Shown piece after piece: positions 28,841 through 35,322 of a stretch of 35,322 nt of DNA (position 1 is the first letter of the stretch; every line of letters starts with the position of its first letter). Source of the stretch: CAKSEI01 sp964403505 (GTDB taxonomy: Bacteria > Bacillota > Clostridia > Oscillospirales > CAG-272). Made by a program: the position numbers and the translations under genes. Below the pieces are notes generated by a model, which was not told the origin of the DNA, did no database searches, and saw only the letters and a list, made by a program, of their open reading frames with translations. The stretch is taken from positions 1 to 35,322 of the forward strand of contig CAYOFP010000019.1 in NCBI GenBank assembly GCA_964403505.1, read 5' to 3'.

Positions 28841-30079
28841 ATGTTTTTTGAAAAATTAGCGGAATTCGACAGTGAAGTGTACGGCGCATGTGAGCGGGAG
28901 CTCAACCGTCAGAGACATAATATAGAGCTGATCGCATCGGAGAATATCGTTTCCGAGGCGGTGCTTTTAGCGGCAGGAAGCATACTTACAAATAAATATG
29001 CCGAGGGCTATCCGGGAAAGAGATATTACGGCGGCTGCGTTTACGTTGACGAGGTCGAGGAGATGGCAAGAGAGAGAGCGAAGAAGCTTTTCGGCGCAAA
29101 TTACGCAAATGTTCAGCCTCACTCGGGCGCAAATGCAAACCTCGCCGTATTCTTTGCGCTTTGCGAGCCGGGCGATACCGTTATGGGTATGAATCTTGCG
29201 CATGGCGGTCACCTCTCGCACGGTTCTCCTGTCAATATTTCGGGTAAGTATTTTAATATCGTTCCTTACGGCGTAAACGACGACGGATTTATCGATTATG
29301 ATGAAATGAGAAAAATCGCACTCGAGTGCAAGCCGAAGATGATCATCGCCGGTGCGAGCGCATATTCGAGAACGATCGATTTTGCCCGCTTCCGTGAGGT
29401 GGCGGATGAGGTCGGCGCATATCTCATGGTCGATATGGCGCATATCGCAGGTCTTGTCGCGGCAGGCGTTCACCCATCACCCATGCCTTATGCCGATGTC
29501 GTAACGACGACAACGCATAAGACGCTGAAAGGCCCTCGGGGCGGACTTATCCTCTGTAATGATGAGGAATTATTCAAGAAGATAAATAAGGCGATTTTCC
29601 CCGGTGTTCAGGGCGGACCGCTGATGCATATCATTGCGGCAAAGGCCGTCGCCTTCGGTGAGGCGCTGAAGCCTGAGTTTAAGGCATATCAGGAGCAGAT
29701 AGCGAAAAATGCGAAGGTGCTTTCCGAGGAGCTGCTCGCCCGTGGAGTCAACCTTGTGTCGGGCGGTACGGATAACCACCTCATGCTGATCGACCTTCGT
29801 GGAACGGATGTAACGGGCAAGGAGCTCGAGGCAAGACTCGACGAGGTACATATCACAGCGAATAAAAACACAGTACCGAATGAACCGCTTTCACCGTTTG
29901 TAACGAGCGGTGTGCGTGTCGGTACTCCTGCGGTCACTGCAAGAGGCTTCGGGGAAGAGGAGATGAAGCTCATCGCAGGCTGGATCAGCGATGTTATCAA
30001 CGATTTCGACGCAAATAAAGAGCGTGTCACGAATGAGGTCATCGCCCTCTGCGAAAAATTCCCGATTTATAATTCGTGA
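28841..30079 (+). CDS. glyA: Serine hydroxymethyltransferase
   Basis: 412 residues from the ATG at 28841, with TTGGAGG directly upstream; a start at 28829 would include this site. The enzyme interconverts serine and glycine with tetrahydrofolate and feeds one-carbon metabolism. Conserved blocks: NRQRHNIELIASENIVSEAV, TNKYAEGYPGKRYYGGC, VQPHSGANANLAVFFALC, MVDMAHIAGLVAAG and the PLP-lysine motif TTTTHKTLKGPRGG. GVRVGTPAVTARGFGEEEM closes the fold. Full length and intact. Expressed from its own promoter with an unusual terminator in the short leader. Confidence 0.97.
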   Translation: MFFEKLAEFDSEVYGACERELNRQRHNIELIASENIVSEAVLLAAGSILTNKYAEGYPGKRYYGGCVYVDEVEEMARERAKKLFGANYANVQPHSGANANLAVFFALCEPGDTVMGMNLAHGGHLSHGSPVNISGKYFNIVPYGVNDDGFIDYDEMRKIALECKPKMIIAGASAYSRTIDFARFREVADEVGAYLMVDMAHIAGLVAAGVHPSPMPYADVVTTTTHKTLKGPRGGLILCNDEELFKKINKAIFPGVQGGPLMHIIAAKAVAFGEALKPEFKAYQEQIAKNAKVLSEELLARGVNLVSGGTDNHLMLIDLRGTDVTGKELEARLDEVHITANKNTVPNEPLSPFVTSGVRVGTPAVTARGFGEEEMKLIAGWISDVINDFDANKERVTNEVIALCEKFPIYNS

Positions 30080-30085
30080 AAAACT

Positions 30086-30131
30086 GAAATAGAAAAGACG
30101 CTGATTTTTTAATCAGCGTCTTTTCTATTTC
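30086..30131. terminator. Bidirectional terminator between glyA and the HTH gene
   Basis: A perfect 21-bp stem joins 30086-30106 to 30111-30131 with loop TTTT. Core arms are GACGCTGATT and AATCAGCGTC. It lies between two convergent genes, and its right edge touches the stop of the minus-strand gene. Confidence 0.9.
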
Positions 30132-31001
30132 TTACGAAATTTCTATATTAACATCGCCGCAGTTGAGCGTGCCGCCGCTAATCGTAACATCGCCGCCGAT
30201 ATCTCCACACGAAATATTGCCGCCTGCATTCACATCACCGTGGATATCGCCGCACTCGATATAGTCGCCTGCACTTGCGTCGCCGCCGATATCTCCGCAG
30301 GAAAGATTGCTGCTTGCGCTCGCATCGCCGCCGATATCTTCGCAGGAAAGATTGCCGCTCGCACTCGCATCACCGGCAATATCGCTGCAGGAAATATTGC
30401 CGCATGCTCTCGCATCACCGGCAATATCGCCGCACTCGATAGAACCTCCTGCGCCCGCATCGCCCGCGATCGTATCGCAGGTGAGTTTTCCTCCTGCGCT
30501 CGCATTGCCTGCGATCGTATCGCAGGTGAGTTTTCCTCCTGCGCTCGCATCACCCTCGATCACATCACAGGTGAGATTGCCGCCGGCGCTCGCATTACCG
30601 GATATATTACCGTCAATCTGCGCACTGCCCCATACCGATAAATTCATAACGCTATCCTCCGTGCAAAGACTGATCGGTTGATCGGGGTCGTAGTTGTCCT
30701 CACGCAGGATCTCGCCGTTGCGTACCTGCACGATATACAGCGTTCCGTCATTTGGCATATCATTGTTGACGGGATGAATATCCGTCCTTTCTTCGCACAC
30801 GGGGCGCAAAAGTGTATCTACACTCACGCCGAAGTAATCAGCGAGTGCGACGAGGGTTACAAGATCAGGGTAAGACTGTGCGCACTCCCACTTACTGACC
30901 GCCTGTACCGATACGCCGAGAGCTGTTGCCATCTGCTCCTGTGACAGTTCCTTTTCTTTACGCAGCAGGCGCACCTGTGTTGCAAAATATTGCTGTTCCA
31001 T
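30132..31001 (-). CDS. HTH regulator fused to ten Cys-bearing 15-residue repeats
   Basis: 289 residues. Residues 8-62 are an XRE-type HTH (VRLLRKEKELSQEQMATALG, VSVQAVSKWECAQSYPDLVT). A ~70-residue linker follows, with TLYIVQVRNGEILREDNYD. Residues 135-284 are ten units of 15 residues with the pattern G-D-A-S-A-G-G-x-[LI]-[TSE]-C-x-D-I-x. Every unit has Cys at position 11, except that the last is shifted by one. The periodic hydrophobic and Gly/Asp positions suggest a right-handed beta-helix, as in bactofilin-like polymer-forming folds. The Cys residues would then form a ladder on one face. AAGGAAG precedes the ATG. No membrane segment. Role unknown; metal or redox sensing, or polymerisation, is conceivable. 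Confidence 0.85.
   Translation of the reverse strand: MEQQYFATQVRLLRKEKELSQEQMATALGVSVQAVSKWECAQSYPDLVTLVALADYFGVSVDTLLRPVCEERTDIHPVNNDMPNDGTLYIVQVRNGEILREDNYDPDQPISLCTEDSVMNLSVWGSAQIDGNISGNASAGGNLTCDVIEGDASAGGKLTCDTIAGNASAGGKLTCDTIAGDAGAGGSIECGDIAGDARACGNISCSDIAGDASASGNLSCEDIGGDASASSNLSCGDIGGDASAGDYIECGDIHGDVNAGGNISCGDIGGDVTISGGTLNCGDVNIEIS
30150..30599 (-). repeat. Ten tandem 45-bp coding repeats
   Basis: In-frame repeats of 45 bases, each encoding one 15-residue unit of the HTH fusion protein. Neighbouring units around 30465-30555 are nearly identical at the DNA level. This points to recent unit duplication and likely copy-number variation between strains. Confidence 0.9.
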
Positions 31002-31083
31002 AGTTTCTTCCTTTCTTATTTCGTTACTTTATCACTGCTGTACATCGATGTATACAAAGTATATCATAACGCATAGCGAATCA

Positions 31084-31130
31084 CAAGCGACTGTTAGTGG
31101 AAATCGGTGGAAATCGGTGGAAATCGCTTG
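31084..31130. repeat. Three 10-base direct repeats inside an inverted repeat
   Basis: GTGGAAATCG occurs three times in tandem (31097-31126). It is enclosed by CAAGCGA (31084-31090) and TCGCTTG (31124-31130), followed by ATTTTTTA. It lies upstream of the HTH gene, whose promoter should be in 31010-31100. Iterons or a regulator-binding array are possible. Otherwise this 216-base gap shows only the terminator at 31183. Confidence 0.6.
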
Positions 31131-31182
31131 ATTTTTTATCAACCAACAGTGGAATTATCAAAACGGGTTGAAAAACTCAAAC

Positions 31183-31216
31183 AAAAAAGCACGGATGTGT
31201 ATTCCGTGCCTTTTTT
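31183..31216. terminator. Terminator of the DUF2798-like gene
   Basis: GCACGGA (31189-31195) and TCCGTGC (31203-31209) with A runs on the left and T runs on the right. It works in both directions and lies just after the minus-strand stop at 31218. Confidence 0.85.
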
Positions 31217-31217
31217 A

Positions 31218-31769
31218 TTATTCCTGATTTGCTTTTTTCCTGAATATCGCCTTGAATACCGTTCTCACAAACGGCTGAATGAAGAATAACTGTGTAAAAA
31301 ATGCAAATGGGAAGTTAAGGCAAACGAGCTTTAACCAATTCGCCAAAAGCGTCAGTATGTTGAATCCCTGATAATAAGGATAGTATAAGAACGAGGCTAA
31401 AAAGCTCATGGCAGGACACATAAGCGCAACGGTGGCACATATTATGGCAGTTTCAAATATGACGGGATTTGTGCTTTTCATATCGAGAGCTTTTGAAGCG
31501 AGCTTAAAGGAGCAGGGGCTTCCCATCAGCATTTCGAGTGCGTAGGCGAGGATGAATTCAATGAGGACGATGCTCCATATGGGGCACATCCTTCCGAGCA
31601 TGTATACGCCCCCTTGCTTTGCGATCGCATCCAATACGCCGGTGCTTTCGTTTAAACTCATAAGCAGGCTGCCGTTCACGACATAAAGGCTGTAAAACAC
31701 ATAAGCGTGTACTGTGATAATGACTGTGATGAGAGCGAATATGGCTCTCTCAAATTTGTTTTGCGGCAT
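31218..31769 (-). CDS. DUF2798-like membrane protein
   Basis: 183 residues from the ATG at 31769 (AAGGAG upstream); an earlier in-frame start at 31802 would pass through that site. It begins MPQNKFERAIFALITVIITV, like DUF2798 proteins of Firmicutes. Four membrane helices: 11-35, about 65-85, about 107-130 and about 145-165, the tandem two-helix layout seen in that family. The C-terminus is basic (KAIFRKKANQE). Function unknown. It stands alone between terminators. Confidence 0.7.
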   Translation of the reverse strand: MPQNKFERAIFALITVIITVHAYVFYSLYVVNGSLLMSLNESTGVLDAIAKQGGVYMLGRMCPIWSIVLIEFILAYALEMLMGSPCSFKLASKALDMKSTNPVIFETAIICATVALMCPAMSFLASFLYYPYYQGFNILTLLANWLKLVCLNFPFAFFTQLFFIQPFVRTVFKAIFRKKANQE

Positions 31770-31952
31770 GATTTTAACTCCTTTTCTCCGACAAAAAAAC
31801 ACAAGCAGTATGCAAAATCCGAATTACTCGTACATTGTTACCGTAATCAGATTTATGTGCATAGCACTACTTGTGTCGTTAATGTATTTATTAACTGAAT
31901 TATATCAGAAAAATCGAATTTTGTCAAAGGGTTTTATTTAAAAAGAATTCCG

Positions 31953-32016
31953 ATCATTAGACGAAGCCGTTATCATTGGGCGTAGCCCACATCATTTGCC
32001 GCAGGCAAACATCATT
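31953..32016. repeat. ATCATT-spaced small hairpin array
   Basis: Four ATCATT copies (31953, 31972, 31991, 32011) at 19-20 base intervals. Between them are tiny hairpins such as GGGCGTAGCCC and TGCCGCAGGCA. Similar ATCATT-plus-hairpin strings occur scattered in Firmicute genomes, as I recall, often near mobile DNA. The rest of the 396-base gap (31770-32165) holds one terminator and no gene. Confidence 0.75.
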
Positions 32017-32017
32017 C

Positions 32018-32059
32018 AAAAAAGCCGCTTTTGTTTACCGTACAAAAGCGACTTTTTTT
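32018..32059. terminator. Bidirectional terminator after the ATCATT array
   Basis: CGCTTTTGT (32026-32034) and ACAAAAGCG (32042-32050) with A run left and T run right. It may end the minus-strand membrane/OB gene, ~110 bases downstream of its stop. Confidence 0.75.
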
Positions 32060-32165
32060 GTTGATGGAGCGGATTGGTATAAAAATGAACACTCAAACGC
32101 TGCCTTGTCTGCCTTGATAAAATAGTCTATCATCAAATAAAAACTGCGTATTTTCGTTACACAAA

Positions 32166-33062
32166 TTATTCAATTACTTTGCAACCCCTAATCATTAAAT
32201 TATATATTGAAATTGTTCCGCAAGTACCTTCAATAGTAACGCTTTCGCCTTTATGTAAATTTGCGAGAACTTTAGCATTTTCTGAATCAAAATTACATTG
32301 AACACAGCCCAAATATGTGTTATCTACGATCAACAAAACGTTAGCACTTGTAAAAGTACCACCACTATTTATATCGCTTATTACACCTGTAACCCGAACG
32401 GTTTTGCCGTTATATTTTTGTTCGGCTGCCACTTCATTTTCATTAAAAGCATTCCATAAATCATTTGCAGTTACTTCAATATACGTAATTTTAGGCAAAC
32501 TTTCATATTCAATATATTTACAAACTGTGCATTCTCTTGTTCTCTGTCCTTCTTTATCCGCAGAGGGATCTATACTAATGCTCCAATCGCCAAAAGAGTG
32601 CGGAATCGCTGAGCCTTCCTCTATCGTTTCAGTTGTACCACATACAGAACACTTATTTATAAGTTGCTTTGGGTGCGAACAAGTTGCCTCTATCACACGG
32701 TCTTTAACCCATAAATGAGGTTGTGGTTCGATGATTTCGGTAGTTTCGCTATTACATAAAGAACAAAGTTTTTTTATAAATCCACTGTTTGAGCAGGTGG
32801 CATCCCGTTGTTCTATAACAGTATATTCGTGCGAGCACCAACCAACAGGATCTAATTTCGGTGCTACTATCATTACAATGATAAATGTAATTAAAAAAAC
32901 GCCGAAAGCGATTAACGAAATTTTTGTTGTTTTGTTTGCCACTTTTAGTTTGTCTAGATTTTTTGCAATCAAAAAAACAAATTTAAATACAAGGGATATT
33001 ACGAAAACTCCAATACTAAAGAAAATACCCAACCCAGAGATTACTATCAATACCGTTCCCAT
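32166..33062 (-). CDS. Membrane protein with zinc-ribbon-like repeats and OB-fold domain
   Basis: 298 residues from the ATG at 33062 (GGAGGAG upstream); the frame extends further but without a better start. Two membrane helices (2-33 and 48-67) are followed by three repeats with CxxC pairs: Cys100/103, Cys138/141 and Cys178/181. Further Cys and His residues (Cys90, Cys128, His155) fit a row of zinc-ribbon-like modules. Residues 194-298 (IEVTANDLWNAFNENEVAAE, YNGKTVRVTGVISDI, ANVLLIVDNTYLGCVQCNF, GESVTIEGTCG) look like a tRNA_anti-like OB-fold domain. Combined proteins of this kind are common hypotheticals in Clostridia. Function unknown. A structured RNA and a terminator lie in its leader. 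Confidence 0.75.
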   Translation of the reverse strand: MGTVLIVISGLGIFFSIGVFVISLVFKFVFLIAKNLDKLKVANKTTKISLIAFGVFLITFIIVMIVAPKLDPVGWCSHEYTVIEQRDATCSNSGFIKKLCSLCNSETTEIIEPQPHLWVKDRVIEATCSHPKQLINKCSVCGTTETIEEGSAIPHSFGDWSISIDPSADKEGQRTRECTVCKYIEYESLPKITYIEVTANDLWNAFNENEVAAEQKYNGKTVRVTGVISDINSGGTFTSANVLLIVDNTYLGCVQCNFDSENAKVLANLHKGESVTIEGTCGTISIYNLMIRGCKVIE

Positions 33063-33089
33063 TTTTTCTCCTCCAAAATGAAATAAAAT

Positions 33090-33119
33090 AAAAAGTGCGG
33101 CTACCGAAGTAAACCGCAC
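33090..33119 (-). terminator. UUCG-capped terminator upstream of the membrane/OB gene
   Basis: On the minus strand GTGCGG-TT-TAC closes over loop TTCG with GTA-G-CCGCAC, followed by TTTTT. It lies after the structured RNA and 28 bases before the downstream start codon. It should end the RNA or attenuate the gene. Confidence 0.8.
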
Positions 33120-33140
33120 AAAAAACGCAAACTCCGATAG

Positions 33141-33293
33141 TCGCCAAACCAACTGAAATGCAAGAACTAATCTATGCTACATTCAGTAGAAATTTGCATT
33201 TTTATCAAATACAAATGAATGTAACACAAAAGAATATAGTTGTCCCATAGAGACAAAAATAGCTCTTGCTAAAATATTCAATTGGTTTGGCGA
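33141..33293 (-). ncRNA. Candidate structured RNA (novel ncRNA or leader)
   Basis: Predicted by hand folding of the minus strand. P1: 33293-33277 pairs with 33157-33141 over 17 bp (one G-U). P2: 33269-33260 with 33169-33160, 10 bp. Inside are a hairpin TTGTC/GACAA type at 33256-33240, a 7-bp stem 33223-33217 with 33184-33178, and a 10-bp apical hairpin 33216-33207 with 33201-33192. A consensus-like promoter would start the RNA at the first base pairs of P1, and a terminator follows at 33119-33090. The whole gap of ~400 bases (33063-33467) is thus RNA, promoter and terminators. No known RNA family was recognised. A transposon-end palindrome is the alternative. Confidence 0.6.
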
Positions 33294-33297
33294 GTAC

Positions 33298-33326
33298 ATG
33301 ATATCATATCTTTACTCTATAGTCAA
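33298..33326 (-). promoter_or_regulatory. Promoter of the structured RNA / membrane-OB gene
   Basis: On the minus strand: TTGACT (33326-33321), a 17-base spacer and TATCAT (33303-33298). The expected start is near 33291, at the 5' arm of P1. Confidence 0.7.
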
Positions 33327-33338
33327 TAGACAATAAAG

Positions 33339-33376
33339 AAAAAACGGTCAAGGTATCAAACCTTAGCCGTTTTTTT
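33339..33376 (-). terminator. Terminator near the kinase 3' end
   Basis: AAAAAACGG (33339-33347) with CCGTTTTTT (33367-33375), and inner AAGGT/ACCTT (33350-33354, 33360-33364). T-rich on exit in the minus direction. It lies ~90 bases beyond the kinase stop and before the next promoter. Confidence 0.75.
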
Positions 33377-33467
33377 GTATTGGTATTAAAGCTAAACCGT
33401 TACCAAAAAAGTGTTTTTTAAGGTAGTTGATGTTCACTTTATACTTTTATACGTTAGAAATATAAAA

Positions 33468-34628
33468 TTAAAACGGTAATTCCGGTTCAGCTTCTCTTAT
33501 GGGTATATTGGAGAGTTTTGAAATAATGTTGTTTAAAATTAGAGTTTGAGATTCTAATGTCGATTTTTTAAACCAATTTAAAAAATTTCGAACGGTATCA
33601 CAAGGGATATCAACAATATTATCATAATGATATTCTCCAATAACAATACTATTTATTATATCGGCATTTTTTTGTATTATTTCTTCGAACAAATTATTAT
33701 GAAGTGCCTTTTCTAACTTAGATATAAATGTAGAAGAATCATAATTAAATTTCTGCACATCAATAAAGTCAGATAGTGATCGATATAATAAATTTGTAAA
33801 AGACTGATAAATCTCTTTATCAACTTTTGAAATATCCATATTTATAAAATCATGCTTTCCTATGGCATCTTTAACCTCTGCAAAAGAAGCATAACGATCC
33901 GCAGGATTTTTTTGCATCATTCTATCAAGAATGCTTTGGTATGAAAAGCCTAAATCATCGCTGTTTTCTGCATTTATCATTAAACGATTTAATAGTTCGG
34001 CTAGATAAAACATGTCCGTTTGAGATGTGTAAACACCTTCATAATACTCTTGAGGTAATGTATCTGAGCCATTCCGATTAATTTGTGATACCAAACTATC
34101 GTGATCATCGTCGATTTTTTTAAATATTTTCCCAATACCGAAGTCGATTATTTTTACCATACCGTTTTTATCAATTAAAATGTTTCCCTCTCGTATATCT
34201 CGATGAATAATTCCGTGGGATTCGATATAGCAAAAAGCATCTATGAGTTGTAAAAATACTTCGTCCAGAGTAGTTGTTTCAACTGGTTCAAAATAATGAT
34301 GAATAAAACTCCCAATATCTGTACCATCTATATATTCCATCAGAATATATCCTGTAAAAATGTTTTCATACGCATAGTAATTATAAATTCTGACGATGTT
34401 TTTATGATTAAGTTTATAAAGAATTTTTATTTCATCAAGAAAGTTGGCATAAAACTTTTCTTTGATTGCATCATATTCCGGTTCATATTTTTTTGCCACA
34501 AACAATTCGTCTATAAATGGATCTTGAAGGAGAACTGTTTGCCCAAATGAACCTCCGCCCAAATTATTATTCACCATAATATAATCTTTTTGCTTCAAAA
34601 ATGGAATTATGTCACCGTTGTTTTTCAT
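33468..34628 (-). CDS. Eukaryotic-like Ser/Thr protein kinase
   Basis: 386 residues from the ATG at 34628, 8 bases after GGAGG; the frame's earlier TTG at 34643 is part of that region. All kinase motifs are intact: Gly loop NNLGGGSFGQ (21-30), VAKK (Lys47), alpha-C Glu66, HRDIREGN (Asp144, Asn149), DFG (162-164) and the substrate-loop LPQEYYEGVYTSQTDMFYLA. The usual HRDLK Lys is Arg here. Residues ~265-386 are a helical domain that I do not recognise. No membrane helix or PASTA repeats, so it is not a PrkC/Stk-type wall sensor. The start overlaps the KilA-N stop (ATGA), so the two were translationally coupled. It lies in an AT-rich island. A phage-defence or toxin-like role is possible but unproven. 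Confidence 0.88.
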   Translation of the reverse strand: MKNNGDIIPFLKQKDYIMVNNNLGGGSFGQTVLLQDPFIDELFVAKKYEPEYDAIKEKFYANFLDEIKILYKLNHKNIVRIYNYYAYENIFTGYILMEYIDGTDIGSFIHHYFEPVETTTLDEVFLQLIDAFCYIESHGIIHRDIREGNILIDKNGMVKIIDFGIGKIFKKIDDDHDSLVSQINRNGSDTLPQEYYEGVYTSQTDMFYLAELLNRLMINAENSDDLGFSYQSILDRMMQKNPADRYASFAEVKDAIGKHDFINMDISKVDKEIYQSFTNLLYRSLSDFIDVQKFNYDSSTFISKLEKALHNNLFEEIIQKNADIINSIVIGEYHYDNIVDIPCDTVRNFLNWFKKSTLESQTLILNNIISKLSNIPIREAEPELPF

Positions 34629-35029
34629 TCTATATTCCTCCAAAATGATTTAATCTGTAAATTGTTATAGCTTTTCTGTATTTTCAAAAAATCCAATACT
34701 TCATACCGAAAAGACATATCATTGCACATTTCAAAATCGCAAGCAATTAACGGATGAGCTAGTATGCCGCCGTTTTTTCCACGCTTTGATGTAATTTCAA
34801 GTTCATTGATTATCTCAATCCACTTTGCGGGGGAGCGTATATGCAGGCGAGTGGACATCTATCAATAATTGATGAAATGTGTCTTCGTTAAACTTTAATT
34901 TTTATTCCGTTTCCATTCACCTAAAAACACAATAGTATTCCTGCTATGTAACTGGCTTTGAATCAGATTGCTTGGATTTTTTGAATCGATCTGTCTTGCA
35001 GTATCAGTGAGTGATATAAAGTCATCCAT
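34625..35029 (-). pseudogene. KilA-N domain protein with two compensating frameshifts
   Basis: The N-terminal part (ATG 35029 to TAA 34895) encodes MDDFISLTDTARQIDSKNPS and then SQLHSRNTIVFLGEWKRNKN, a KilA-N start. A middle piece in another frame reads KFNEDTFHQLLIDVHSPAYT. The end (34858-34625), back in the first frame, gives PAKWIEIINELEITSKRGKN and GGILAHPLIACDFE, the typical KilA-N finish. One lost base in an A/T run near 34896 and one extra C in the five-C run near 34830 explain both shifts. Repaired, the protein has about 134 residues. KilA-N domains bind DNA and are frequent in phages and islands. Real decay and sequencing error are both possible. Confidence 0.75.
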
Positions 35030-35048
35030 TGGATGTTTTCTTACCCAA

Positions 35049-35077
35049 ATTATACTATATAATTGTAACTTTTACAA
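35049..35077 (-). promoter_or_regulatory. Promoter of the KilA-N/kinase operon
   Basis: On the minus strand: TTGTAA (35077-35072), a 17-base spacer and a perfect TATAAT (35054-35049), 19 bases before the KilA-N ATG. Only a weak GGTAAG ribosome site follows. Confidence 0.75.
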
Positions 35078-35238
35078 GCAAAACATAAATGTCAGAGGAA
35101 TTATTTTGAGATACTAATTTGCATAACATTTTTATTAGTGGATTGTTTCTGTTAAATAACACTTCTTGATAAACAGCAGATTTTTCTCTGAAATCAGCTG
35201 TTTCTCTCCATCTTTATAGCTTTTTTAGGTAAAATGAA

Positions 35239-35275
35239 AGACAAACCTGCTCTAAAACAAGTTTGTCTCTTTTTG
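35239..35275 (+). terminator. Terminator-like hairpin near the window end
   Basis: AGACAAAC (35239-35246) and GTTTGTCT (35261-35268) with a 14-base loop and a TTTTT tail on the plus strand. No plus-strand gene lies upstream in the window, so its owner is unclear. Confidence 0.6.
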
Positions 35276-35322
35276 GTGGAAGTTGACCGCTCAAATCCGA
35301 ACTTTTCCCCGAAGAAGAAATT

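Larger units (their letters stand above)
35030..35322. other. AT-rich end of the window; promoter and terminator only
   Basis: No ORF with a ribosome site was seen. A near-perfect inverted repeat AAACAGCAGATTT / AAATCAGCTGTTT lies around 35173-35206, and a hairpin AGACAAAC/GTTTGTCT with a T run lies at 35239-35275. No transposase or integrase could be recognised. Confidence 0.5.

Noticed and set aside
30150..30599. CRISPR array suggested by regular repeats
   Set aside because: The 45-bp units are in-frame coding repeats without separate spacers and belong to the HTH fusion protein.
30230..30681. Open frames on both strands antisense to the Cys-repeat gene
   Set aside because: Repeats keep all frames open; the peptides are Ala/Ile-rich low complexity with no ribosome sites.
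31953..32016. Short CRISPR array of ATCATT units
   Set aside because: Units of 19-20 bases with tiny hairpins are far too short for repeat-spacer structure, and no cas gene is nearby.
33141..33293. Terminal inverted repeats of a MITE
   Set aside because: No target duplication is visible next to the arms, and internal stems plus promoter and terminator placement favour an RNA. Not fully excluded.
35161..35322. Integrase or other mobile-element gene end at the window edge
   Set aside because: No frame gave a recognisable recombinase sequence; only hairpins were seen.

Overview
The window looks like chromosomal DNA of an anaerobic Clostridia-type Firmicute (Bacillota). Evidence: strong Shine-Dalgarno sites, sigma-A promoters, many hairpin-plus-T terminators, a Bce-type ABC/two-component module, LysR, HxlR, DtxR and Crp/Fnr regulators, and radical-SAM peptide chemistry. 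No rRNA, tRNA or CRISPR array was recognised. The last ~3.4 kb (from about 31,900) is visibly more AT-rich and looks like an island.

Layout. 1-2,100: a minus-strand cassette of a Cys-rich ACGX-repeat peptide, its radical SAM/SPASM maturase and a nitroreductase (cut by the window edge), divergent from an HxlR regulator with an operator palindrome on its own promoter. 2,100-3,100: two decayed regulators (XRE/TPR-type and sigma-like). 3,165-5,690: LysR divergent from an alpha/beta hydrolase plus a cyclophilin-fold lipoprotein. 5,863-7,698: a GH127 beta-L-arabinofuranosidase. 7,813-9,827: argS behind an apparent attenuator with an 11-residue leader peptide ending in four Arg codons. 9,832-15,145 (minus): mgtE, thiamine pyrophosphokinase, HAD phosphatase, M18 and M29 aminopeptidases in an overlapping operon with a small leader ORF. 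15,167-19,849 (minus): Bce-like response regulator, kinase, ATPase and permease. 19,953-22,970 (minus): transglutaminase-like lipoprotein and an apparently leaderless rlmD. 22,980-25,985: Crp/Fnr regulator with a NitT/TauT-like ABC transporter. 25,950-28,747: DtxR-type regulator divergent from feoA, a truncated feoB, a PepSY lipoprotein and a helical-bundle protein. 28,755-30,131: glyA behind a promoter-terminator leader. 30,132-31,001: an HTH regulator fused to ten Cys-bearing 15-residue repeats. 31,218-35,322: island-like region with a DUF2798-like membrane protein, an ATCATT hairpin array, a zinc-ribbon/OB-fold membrane protein behind a strongly structured RNA, and a Ser/Thr kinase coupled to a broken KilA-N gene.

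The best leads for undescribed biology are the Arg-codon leader of argS, the structured RNA at 33,141-33,293, the KilA-N/kinase pair, the HTH plus Cys-ladder protein, and the ACGX peptide cassette. All functions are inferred by reading the sequence; no database search was run.
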